From: a virus
IMG/VR virus record: IMGVR_UViG_3300031974_003050
Coordinates: 1 to 64,000 of that record
Reading direction: 5' to 3' (one strand)
Length of the DNA: 64,000 nucleotides
Under the pieces are notes generated by a model, which made no database searches, was not told the origin of the DNA, and saw only the letters and a list, made by a program, of their open reading frames with translations. Position numbers and translations under genes: made by a program. Positions 42,113-48,037 of the stretch are shown here, one piece after another (the first letter of the stretch is position 1; every line of letters starts with the position of its first letter).

Positions 42113-42385
42113 TCAGAGATTTTGCGTGATGGTGTCATAGTTGAGGTGCGGGTTCCATATCTTCATGTCCTCCACAATTTCTTGTGCTTTCATGCGGGCA
42201 TAGGCCTGCTTTTGTGTCTCCGTCCCTGCCGTCTGCGGGGAAGGGAGCGGGATGAACCGATTGAATGGTCCTTCGTCGTCCTCCATGGCGATTACGTAGT
42301 TCACCTCGTTGTTAAGGATGGCACGGGTGATGGAGTTGGTGTAGCCCTCGACCGCATCGAGGTATGTAATGAGCTTTCTATTCAT
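42113..42385 (-). CDS. Small hypothetical protein
   Basis: 90 residues beginning NRKLITYLDAVEGYTNSITR, with a central 'EDDEGPFNRFIPLPSPQTAG' and a helical end. The leader is ATACACACAGCC. It lies five bases before the 200-residue gene. No family was recognised. Confidence 0.55.
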   Translation of the reverse strand: MNRKLITYLDAVEGYTNSITRAILNNEVNYVIAMEDDEGPFNRFIPLPSPQTAGTETQKQAYARMKAQEIVEDMKIWNPHLNYDTITQNL

Positions 42386-42396
42386 GGCTGTGTGTA

Positions 42397-42603
42397 TTAG
42401 TATGTGAGTGAGTGGATGAGTTCGGTGTCGCTCATGACCCCTGCCTCCTTGAGGAATCCGATGCAGTGGTTCACGGGGATACCACGCTTGCTCATGGTGT
42501 GGATGAACTTGTTTGCCTCGTTCATGCGGTCAATCTCGTCGAGACCTTGGAACTTCTTGCGGCAGTTAGCGAGAGCCTGCTCGTGTCGGGTGTTTGTATT
42601 CAT
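42397..42603 (-). CDS. First gene of promoter-led unit; small helical protein
   Basis: 68 residues from the ATG at 42603; the longer open frame runs back through the promoter. Charged and helical, with 'QALANCRKKFQGLDEIDRMN' and 'IPVNHCIGFLKEAGV'. It starts 24 bases after the -7 box with the common leader ending TCAACGCTATG. Confidence 0.6.
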   Translation of the reverse strand: MNTNTRHEQALANCRKKFQGLDEIDRMNEANKFIHTMSKRGIPVNHCIGFLKEAGVMSDTELIHSLTY

Positions 42604-42626
42604 AGCGTTGAGTTTCAAATCGACTG

Positions 42627-42658
42627 CAAATTTACAATCGGTAATTGGATTCTGCAAA
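42627..42658 (-). promoter_or_regulatory. Bacteroidota promoter, TTTG-N20-TAAATTTG
   Basis: TTTG (42658-42655) and TAAATTTG (42634-42627) are 20 bases apart on the minus strand. It is the second member of the accessory-block promoter set and overlaps the end of the upstream gene region only slightly. Confidence 0.8.
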
Positions 42659-42659
42659 T

Positions 42660-42914
42660 TTATTTTGTTACCCCTTTAGGGGTATTCTGTCGGGAAGCTT
42701 CCTCGTTGGCGGCGCTTACCCAAATGTTCAAGCTACCCTTGATTAGGCAGTCCTCTGCATGCCGCAGGTCTTCAAGGGCGTAGGCAAGGTTGCGGTGGAC
42801 CCGCGCTTCGAGCGGGTCACACATGGGGTCGAACCACTTGCTGAGGCAGGATTCAATCATGTCTTCGATGATGAGACAATGAAGAGCCTTGTAGTCTCTT
42901 TCTGTGTACTTCAT
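42660..42914 (-). CDS. Small helical hypothetical protein
   Basis: 84 residues. 'YKALHCLIIEDMIESCLSKW' and 'LAYALEDLRHAEDCLIKGSL' form two amphipathic helices. The leader is ACACACAGACCA. It ends just upstream of the 42.6-kb promoter. Function unknown. Confidence 0.55.
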   Translation of the reverse strand: MKYTERDYKALHCLIIEDMIESCLSKWFDPMCDPLEARVHRNLAYALEDLRHAEDCLIKGSLNIWVSAANEEASRQNTPKGVTK

Positions 42915-42925
42915 TGGTCTGTGTG

Positions 42926-43081
42926 TTATCGGATGTTGACGTGTATTTCTGCGACATCTCCGTCCATGTCGCGGACGATTGAGACGTCAAAACCTCCACA
43001 CCATCCCCGTCCGTCCACAACGTACATCGGGATGTGGTCTGGAGATGCGGCGATGGCCTTAATGAGTTCTGCTTTTGTCAT
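42926..43081 (-). CDS. 51-residue hypothetical protein
   Basis: ATG at 43081, overlapping the upstream stop (ATGA), and stop at 42928-42926. It reads TKAELIKAIAASPDHIPMYV, then 'DGRGWCGGFDVSIVRDMDGD', and ends HVNIR. It looks like a compact beta hairpin with one helix. Several small phage proteins share such a 'V.V.....DVS...DMDGDV.EI' layout, unassigned. Confidence 0.55.
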   Translation of the reverse strand: MTKAELIKAIAASPDHIPMYVVDGRGWCGGFDVSIVRDMDGDVAEIHVNIR

Positions 43082-43227
43082 GTCTGTGTGTATTCGATTG
43101 GGATGAAGTAGGCTTGGGATTCTCCGATGGACTCAGCGTCAGCAAGGATAGCGTGGTCGTCGAACCATGGCTCATCCATGTATGCCTGTGACTCAGGCCA
43201 CAGGACCAGCTTGTATGTGTCGTTCAT
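43078..43227 (-). CDS. 49-residue hypothetical protein
   Basis: ATG at 43227 after an ACACAGAC leader. Tyr/Trp/Asp-rich ('KLVLWPESQAYMDEPWFDD', 'GESQAYFIPIEYTQT'). Coupled to the next gene by ATGA. No family was recognised. Confidence 0.55.
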   Translation of the reverse strand: MNDTYKLVLWPESQAYMDEPWFDDHAILADAESIGESQAYFIPIEYTQT

Positions 43228-43234
43228 GTCTGTG

Positions 43235-43510
43235 TCAGTTGAAGGTGTATCCGCATTCGTTGCAGAATTCGTAGACATCGCTGTACTCGACGTCTTTCTT
43301 GCCGCAGTTAGGGCATTTGTCTACCTTGTACACGCAGGCAAGATCGACCATCTCTGTGTGTCCACGATTGGGGCTGTCGTCCGTGGGGAGGAACTCATCG
43401 AGGGCCTTCATTACCACATCGACAGATTCGTGGAGGTTCGTGTCTGCCTTGTATCCGAGGCGGCGGAGGATGCGGACCGCAAGGTCACGCTTGAAATCTT
43501 CGTAGTTCAT
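43235..43510 (-). CDS. Zinc-ribbon accessory protein
   Basis: 91 residues. An N-terminal helical part ('DFKRDLAVRILRRLGYKADT') is followed by a C-terminal zinc ribbon with CPNCGKKD (Cys66 and Cys69 by eye) and CNECGYTF. The two C-x2-C knuckles should bind one zinc. It could bind nucleic acid or a host RNA polymerase or ribosomal partner. Confidence 0.65.
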   Translation of the reverse strand: MNYEDFKRDLAVRILRRLGYKADTNLHESVDVVMKALDEFLPTDDSPNRGHTEMVDLACVYKVDKCPNCGKKDVEYSDVYEFCNECGYTFN

Positions 43511-43511
43511 G

Positions 43512-43691
43512 TCAAATAGGGTTTATGCGGTTCCATGCCTCTGCCATGGCATCGACCTCATCTTCGTGAAGCCTCAGGCCTCCGAGGTCAGTGCTGATGT
43601 ACACTTCGACTCCCGTCACTCTGCATAGTTCAGCGTAGGTGTCGGTGTTTTGTCCGTTGATGTAGGCAACCGCCTTTTGGTACTTGTTCAT
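43512..43691 (-). CDS. 59-residue hypothetical protein
   Basis: ATG at 43691, overlapping the upstream stop (ATGA), and stop at 43514-43512. It begins NKYQKAVAYINGQNTDTYAE and continues 'CRVTGVEVYISTDLGGL', then an acidic helix. It ends directly before the zinc-ribbon gene. Not recognised. Confidence 0.55.
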   Translation of the reverse strand: MNKYQKAVAYINGQNTDTYAELCRVTGVEVYISTDLGGLRLHEDEVDAMAEAWNRINPI

Positions 43692-44179
43692 GCTTGCGTG
43701 TATTCAGGGTTGATGATTTCTTTGCCGTTGGTGATGTCGTAGATGGCTTTCTCGTTGCGCCTTTGTGCAAGGCGCATGGCGGTGGATTCGTCATGCACGA
43801 TTTGGGAGACGTCGAACACGATGTCCTCCCCGTCAACCCATGTGCCTACGCACGTCTTCATGAAGGTGGAGATACGGAAGGCCTCGTGCCACGTCTGCTC
43901 GAAAGCCTTGCGGAAAGCTTTGAACAGGTTCTGCGGGTGGCGCGGGGTCAGGTCCTCGTGGACCATGGAGATACGAACCTCAGGAGCCAAGCCACCAACC
44001 GCATACCCCCACACGGGGCGGAATGGGTCAGTTGGCAGTTTGTTGTAGTTCAACGTGCCTGACTTGTATGTGAGTCCTTTCGCGCCAGGTTGCGTAAGGA
44101 TGGTGTCGCCGCCATCGGCAAGGGTCCTGCCGAAGCATTCAGCGGCAAGCATGAAGTGTGGGTACTCGATTGTGTTCAT
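43688..44179 (-). CDS. Hypothetical accessory protein, paralogue of 41505 product
   Basis: 163 residues from the ATG at 44179. 'FMLAAECFGRTLADGGDTIL' matches the 41505-42107 product's 'ESFGKAITFGGSIV' pattern. The C-terminal 'ESTAMRLAQRRNEKAIYDI' resembles part of the 39238-39936 product. It may be a lineage-specific family amplified within this block. Coupled downstream by ATGA. Confidence 0.6.
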   Translation of the reverse strand: MNTIEYPHFMLAAECFGRTLADGGDTILTQPGAKGLTYKSGTLNYNKLPTDPFRPVWGYAVGGLAPEVRISMVHEDLTPRHPQNLFKAFRKAFEQTWHEAFRISTFMKTCVGTWVDGEDIVFDVSQIVHDESTAMRLAQRRNEKAIYDITNGKEIINPEYTQA

Positions 44180-44190
44180 GGGTGTGGGGA

Positions 44191-44397
44191 TTAGCGGGTT
44201 TTCAATTCTTCTTGGATGCGGGCGATACCCGCTTTGTAGTCGGCGATACTCTCTGCCCATGCAGCCACCTGTTCGGAGTCAGGTTCCTCAGCAATAGCCT
44301 TCTTTGCAGAGGCGAGGCATTCCTGTATGAAACTCAGGGTGAACTTGAGGTCGGAGGTCGAGCGCTCCGTGAAATCGTGGCGAGTGTTGTACTGCAT
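44191..44397 (-). CDS. First gene of promoter-led unit; helical protein
   Basis: 68 residues, helical and acidic ('LSFIQECLASAKKAIAEEPD', 'VAAWAESIADYKAGIARIQE'). It starts 33 bases after the -7 box, with the TTCAACGCTATG leader shared with 40351. Function unknown. Confidence 0.6.
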   Translation of the reverse strand: MQYNTRHDFTERSTSDLKFTLSFIQECLASAKKAIAEEPDSEQVAAWAESIADYKAGIARIQEELKTR

Positions 44398-44429
44398 AGC
44401 GTTGAAGGTTGTTGGCTGAATTGCCGATG

Positions 44430-44462
44430 CAAAGATACAACGACGATTCCCATATTTCCAAA
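44430..44462 (-). promoter_or_regulatory. Bacteroidota promoter, TTTG-N21-TATCTTTG
   Basis: TTTG (44462-44459) and TATCTTTG (44437-44430), spacing 21, on the minus strand. It drives the 44397 gene and those behind it. Confidence 0.78.
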
Positions 44463-44485
44463 TCTTTTTTCTAACTTGCTGTCTC

Positions 44486-44662
44486 TCAGTCAGTTAGCTT
44501 GATGACCTCGATGTCATCGTAGTGCGGATACCAAAAGGATGCGCACCTGTTTGCGTGTTGCTCGTTGTAGCACAAGCCCAATTCGACCGTGCGTCCACGC
44601 CATCCGCTATGCCCAGGGGCTACGCCTATGACGCGATGTGTTGGTTTTGCTTCAAGTCTCAT
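44486..44662 (-). CDS. 58-residue hypothetical protein
   Basis: ATG at 44662, two bases after the stop of the upstream gene; stop at 44488-44486. It begins RLEAKPTHRVIGVAPGHSGW, then 'GRTVELGLCYNEQHANRCA', and ends in a beta strand DDIEVIKLTD. Trp/His/Cys-rich small fold, unassigned. Confidence 0.5.
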   Translation of the reverse strand: MRLEAKPTHRVIGVAPGHSGWRGRTVELGLCYNEQHANRCASFWYPHYDDIEVIKLTD

Positions 44663-44664
44663 GC

Positions 44665-44961
44665 TCAGGCGATTGCGATGGTGATTGCTTCAGGGTCCTT
44701 CCACGTAGGGGTGACCACGCGGAACTCAGGTACACGGGACATCCACATACGGATGAGCGGTGCATAGTTGTAGCCATTGTCTACGCACCACACGCGCAGA
44801 TCTTCGTCCGTGAATACGTATCCGCGCTCCCGAACAAAGGTGCAGAACTTCGTGAGCGTGTGCCCGTCAAAGCGAAACTGATTCAAGAGTTCAGGGGTGA
44901 AGCCACAGAAGGTGGTGCAAGCCTGATACCAACGATTGCGGAGGTCATAGGTCTGTGTCAT
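44665..44961 (-). CDS. Hypothetical aromatic-rich protein
   Basis: 98 residues from the ATG at 44961; the frame extends through the tRNA-like element, which argues against earlier starts. 'LRNRWYQACTTFCGFTPELL' and 'YVFTDEDLRVWCVDNGYNYA' suggest a small winged-helix or helical fold ('FT.ED...WC'). No family is claimed. Confidence 0.55.
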   Translation of the reverse strand: MTQTYDLRNRWYQACTTFCGFTPELLNQFRFDGHTLTKFCTFVRERGYVFTDEDLRVWCVDNGYNYAPLIRMWMSRVPEFRVVTPTWKDPEAITIAIA

Positions 44962-44990
44962 AATTGCGTATGAATTGAAGGTTAAACGAT

Positions 44991-45044
44991 TGAAAAACAG
45001 AGACACAGAGGGGAGTCGAACCCCTCCGAGCACCATGTGTGTCT
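44991..45044 (-). ncRNA. Minimal tRNA-like structure (acceptor plus T arm only)
   Basis: On the minus strand AGACACA (45044-45038) pairs with TGTGTCT (45007-45001). Between them lie an 11-base linker and a T arm GAGGGG-TTCGACT-CCCCTC with a consensus T loop. D and anticodon arms are absent. The 17 bases AGGGGTTCGACTCCCCT are identical to the T arm of the 41-kb element. A CTGTTTTT tail follows, so it may also act as a terminator. It could be a deleted tRNA or a functional minihelix. Confidence 0.45.
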
Positions 45045-45049
45045 GTACG

Positions 45050-45069
45050 GGATTGCTTAAAGGCAATCC
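45050..45069 (-). terminator. Hairpin at the end of the 45057 gene
   Basis: GGATTGC-CTTTAA-GCAATCC is a 7-bp perfect stem that overlaps the stop codon of the 169-residue gene. No T-run follows directly; the tRNA-like element with its T-run comes next. Confidence 0.5.
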
Positions 45070-45566
45070 TCGTATGAGATGTGCATATCCGTGGACTCCA
45101 AGGCCTCCATCTTCAAGGCCTCAATCTCAGCGTGGCTCAACACCTTGGCCTTACGCTTGGATGCAGGCTTGGATGCAGGCTCCGTAGCGTGCAACCGCTT
45201 GAGAGCCGCAACCACGGCATCGTTGACAAGCTTCTCCATGTGCTCATCATCACGCTTGTATGCAGCGGCATCAGCCTTGTCCAACTCCTGCTGAGCTTTG
45301 CTCCGTGCGGGACGTGCCTTGCGTTGGAGCTTCTGACCCGTCTTGGTGTTGCCACCCTTCGTGCCTGCGGCCTTCGGCTTCTTGGGTGCAGGCTCAGGCA
45401 CCTCGGTGAGCGCCTCGATTGCGGCGATGACAGCCTTCAACTGCTTGACAGCCTCAGCCTTACGGCTCTTCGTGGGTGTGTACTTGGCGCGGTTGACAGC
45501 GGACTTGGTGTCCTTGAGCAGAGCGGTGATGGCCTCGGGGGAGGCGGGGGTGTTCTTGTGTGCCAT
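45057..45566 (-). CDS. Lys/Ala-rich, histone-like accessory protein
   Basis: 169 residues. An N-terminal helical part ('LLKDTKSAVNRAKYTPTKSR') leads into a very basic Pro/Lys/Gly linker ('APKKPKAAGTKGGNTKTGQK', 'RKARPARSKAQQEL'), then acidic helices to the end. Composition is like H1- or HU-tail proteins. It is first in the leftward block, directly behind a strong promoter, so it is probably early. DNA or RNA binding is inferred. Confidence 0.6.
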   Translation of the reverse strand: MAHKNTPASPEAITALLKDTKSAVNRAKYTPTKSRKAEAVKQLKAVIAAIEALTEVPEPAPKKPKAAGTKGGNTKTGQKLQRKARPARSKAQQELDKADAAAYKRDDEHMEKLVNDAVVAALKRLHATEPASKPASKRKAKVLSHAEIEALKMEALESTDMHISYEDCL

Positions 45567-45610
45567 GTGGCGTTGTGTGTTTATCCCTCAGCGGAATTGC
45601 TTTGGGACCA

Positions 45611-45643
45611 CAAAGATACGTTCACCGATTCGAGAAAACCAAA
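45611..45643 (-). promoter_or_regulatory. Bacteroidota promoter, TTTG-N21-TATCTTTG
   Basis: TTTG (45643-45640) and TATCTTTG (45618-45611) on the minus strand. It leads the whole accessory block, 45 bases before the ATG at 45566. Its leader contains ACACACAACGCC. Confidence 0.8.
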
Positions 45644-45677
45644 TTTTTCTGCCGAGAATCTTCCTGCGACTACCGCA

Positions 45678-45734
45678 CGCATAATGCGCAGGGTAGTCCT
45701 GCGCCGAAGATTGGCGCATAGCCCGCATCATGCG
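45678..45734. repeat. Cluster of four interlocking inverted repeats
   Basis: Two copies of CGCAT-N-ATGCG (45678-45688 and 45724-45734) flank GCGCAGG-GTAGT-CCTGCGC (45686-45704) and TGCGCC-gaagatt-GGCGCA (45700-45718), which share bases. Dimeric protein binding sites or cruciform-forming origin elements would look like this. Confidence 0.6.
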
Positions 45735-45795
45735 TCCACGCACACAGGGGAGCGCGAGGCGAGAACCCGATTGTGTTGCTAATTGTGTAAATAAA

Positions 45796-45823
45796 TTAAT
45801 ACTAAAATAACTTTTAGTATTAA
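45796..45823. repeat. AT-rich perfect palindrome (12-bp arms)
   Basis: TTAATACTAAAA-TAAC-TTTTAGTATTAA, 60 bases right of the GC-rich cluster. It could be a DNA-unwinding or cruciform element, an operator, or a terminator for either direction. Confidence 0.6.
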
Positions 45824-46184
45824 AATAGATTGCCGTTTGTGTTAGCATTTTGAGCCGAAATACAAACACAAAAATGCCTCGCGTGTGGCAGGCCTAACGC
45901 CTTGGTATGTGTGGGTAATGTGGGTACATGGCAGGGGTGATATGTGTGAGCGCGTAGGTATGGGGTGGTGGTTGTCCCTGATTTCCAAGGAGTTACATCC
46001 CTCGATTCCTGAGAACCTAAGCGACAAAAGCCGAGCTAACTCACTGGTATTCAGCGGAGTAAAAGTCCAAATGTTTTCGGCAAACGGCGCAGGCGTTAGG
46101 GGGGCGGGGTTTGCAGATGCGTTTCGGGTGGGCGGACGCGGCGGCGCAAAACATATATAATCCCCAGGGTATATATTTCTAGCA

Positions 46185-46192
46185 TATATTTG
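46185..46192 (+). promoter_or_regulatory. -7 box TATATTTG
   Basis: TATATTTG-CA, 15 bases before the ATG at 46208. A similar ATATATTTC lies 20 bases upstream, so the box is partly duplicated. No canonical -33 element is present. Confidence 0.5.
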
Positions 46193-46207
46193 CAAAAAAC
46201 AAACATC

Positions 46208-46438
46208 ATGAAACCAAAAAAGCGAGTAAACAGGCGCAGAGCCAAGACTGTCGATGAAAGAGGCAACAAGATCAAGGTCAAGGTTGACAGGCAGGGCAAT
46301 TTCAAGAAGGCTAAGACTTTGAGTGACGAGTCTGTAGACAGAGTTATAGACAAAGTGGGTAGACTTCACCAGGACGTCCAGGCTCGTCAGAAGGATATAG
46401 CGAAAAAGAAGCTCAAGCGTCTTAAAAAGACCAAGTGA
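46208..46438 (+). CDS. Small highly basic protein
   Basis: 76 residues from the ATG at 46208. Lys/Arg-rich throughout ('PKKRVNRRRAKTVDERGNKI') with a helical C-terminus 'QKDIAKKKLKRLKKTK'. It may bind DNA or RNA or belong to the virion core. It is the first rightward gene after the divergent region. Confidence 0.6.
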   Translation: MKPKKRVNRRRAKTVDERGNKIKVKVDRQGNFKKAKTLSDESVDRVIDKVGRLHQDVQARQKDIAKKKLKRLKKTK

Positions 46439-46468
46439 AAAACTGTTAGAAGTTAATTTCTACAGGGC

Positions 46469-46499
46469 TTGACTATGTCAAAAAAAACCACTACCTTTG
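46469..46499 (+). promoter_or_regulatory. Bacteroidota promoter, TTG-N20-TACCTTTG
   Basis: TTG (46469-46471) and TACCTTTG (46492-46499) with a 20-base spacer. It is the best rightward promoter in the window and lies 95 bases before the ATG at 46595, leaving room for a leader RNA. Confidence 0.7.
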
Positions 46500-46502
46500 C
46501 TG

Positions 46503-46597
46503 AGCCGAATCAGGCAAACAGGTTGTGTAAGCGTCCCGCGATAGGGGTGTATAAGTACAGAAGATTCGGTATTTAACCACAATAAGGGAAGCTTATG
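46503..46597 (+). ncRNA. Structured 5' leader of the 46595 gene
   Basis: CCGAATC near 46505 pairs with GATTCGG near 46562, closing a ~65-base domain with an inner TCCC-GCGATA-GGGG hairpin. GTAAGC inside the domain is complementary (one G-U pair) to GCTTAT, which covers the start codon. The leader could therefore hide or expose the start. It does not match a riboswitch I know. Confidence 0.4.
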
Positions 46598-48037
46598 CGC
46601 ACAACCAAAGGGCCTGGAGACCCACCTAAGTTTGGAATATCTAAAAACCTTCTACAGATTCTAGGGTCTTATGGAAAGACAAGGCAAGAAGCTGAACAAG
46701 ACCCATACTATGAGGACCGTCTTGATGTCACCAAAGAGGATGTTTACAGATTTATCTTAGACAACCTTGTTGACAGCATGACTGAGGGGGGTGTATCTGG
46801 GATGAAAAACCAAATGGGGAAGGTTAGGTTACTGGGGCCAGATGAGCCTAGGTATTCAAACTTGGAAGGTAGGGCTTACTTTGATCCTAACACCAATACT
46901 GTCAATCTAAAGTCTCTTTCTGAAGACTCTTCATTTACGAGAGGTAGTACAGAGGGTGAAGAGTACACTCACTCTATACAAAACGCAGACCAGTTCGGTA
47001 AATACAATGAACAAGGGAAAGATTACAGGCCTGGTCAGGAAATGGATAGACCGCTCATTAAAGAGCTTGCAGACATAATTTCTAATCCTAGTGGAGGTTA
47101 TCCAAGGGGGGTATTTGAATGGAACACTATTCCTTCAGGGTATTTTAAGGGCATGAAGCAACTCAATGTTGCTGATAGAGACATATTCAGCACAGCAGAT
47201 CCCCATTACTATGATGGGGCATACTCTCAAAAGGAGTTTGAGGGTATGATGGTTCCAGGCTTAATTCTTGCTAAGAAGATGGGCCTTATAGGGGATGAAA
47301 AAGTTGATAGGTATGATATACCAGACATAATAGATAGATATAACTCACTAGTAGCAAAAAGGCCAGATGAGGACGCAGTCGATGGCATGAATTGGTTTCA
47401 AGCTGTCCCTCGACACGCGAGAAATTTAATAGCCGTCATGCAGACCTTATACGATAGGTCTTCTGAAGAGCCTGAGGCTTTAGATGCCTTAGTGAATTTC
47501 CTAAATCAGGATATCCATATGAATGATGAACTGTATCCTGATCTTGTAAAAAAACAGAACGGAGGTAGAGTGATTAAGTACAACAACGGCGGAAAAGGAC
47601 CACAATTCGTGCAAGAAGGGGCGGTCTCTAAACCGCCTATAGACGAACGCATCTACGAAGCGATGATGCGGTATCTAGACAGCGCCCCACTAGAAGGTTG
47701 GCATAAAGCTGAAGACATGGTGGATCCAGAGACAAGCCCTAGGTTTGACGCGCTGAGGCATATGCTGGCTACCTCAGAGACGGTGCAAGAGTTGAAGGAA
47801 GATAGGGGGTACCCCGCCCCACTAGCTATGCTGGCAGCCAATCTATTTGGATTGGGGCATGAGATAAAGAACTTTCATGGGGTTAGGTCTGCTGCTGAGG
47901 ACTTGTTCAACAACTTTATAGGGAGCATACCAGCAACCGTATCAGACGATCCAGAGAAGATCGATCAGATGATAAAAATGCTTTCTTATTTTACACCTGA
48001 CGGAAAGGACAAAACAGATGAGAACTACACGAAATAG
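46595..48037 (+). CDS. Putative virion protein with EExxH motif and basic-Gly tags
   Basis: 480 residues. Residues 1-310 contain 'GEEYTHSIQNADQFGKY' near 121 and 'VPGLILAKKMGLIGDEKVDR'. Both have counterparts in the 49020-51992 product ('AEEFYHAVQ' and 'SGIYFAREMGILPEGEIT'), so the two proteins share a domain. A tag segment QNGGRVIKYNNGGKGP follows near 325, then a helical C-terminal region with 'LRHMLATSETVQELKEDRG'. Possibly an internal or tail-associated hydrolase; the E-E-x-x-H motif is not a proven metal site. Confidence 0.5.
   Translation: MRTTKGPGDPPKFGISKNLLQILGSYGKTRQEAEQDPYYEDRLDVTKEDVYRFILDNLVDSMTEGGVSGMKNQMGKVRLLGPDEPRYSNLEGRAYFDPNTNTVNLKSLSEDSSFTRGSTEGEEYTHSIQNADQFGKYNEQGKDYRPGQEMDRPLIKELADIISNPSGGYPRGVFEWNTIPSGYFKGMKQLNVADRDIFSTADPHYYDGAYSQKEFEGMMVPGLILAKKMGLIGDEKVDRYDIPDIIDRYNSLVAKRPDEDAVDGMNWFQAVPRHARNLIAVMQTLYDRSSEEPEALDALVNFLNQDIHMNDELYPDLVKKQNGGRVIKYNNGGKGPQFVQEGAVSKPPIDERIYEAMMRYLDSAPLEGWHKAEDMVDPETSPRFDALRHMLATSETVQELKEDRGYPAPLAMLAANLFGLGHEIKNFHGVRSAAEDLFNNFIGSIPATVSDDPEKIDQMIKMLSYFTPDGKDKTDENYTK

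Larger units (their letters stand above)
45567..46184. other. 640-base divergent intergenic region
   Basis: No convincing gene on either strand. It holds the leftward promoter at 45.6 kb, four interlocking GC-rich inverted repeats, one AT-rich 12-bp perfect palindrome, about 300 bases of G/T-rich sequence without recognisable features, and the rightward promoter at its right end. It is the only large non-coding stretch and lies at the divergence of early and late blocks. It is the best candidate for a replication origin or master control region. Confidence 0.5.

Noticed and set aside
45081-45782. Rightward 233-codon open frame opposite the Lys/Ala-rich gene
   Set aside because: A Leu/Arg/Cys-rich shadow of the 169-residue gene; it also crosses that gene's promoter and the palindromes.
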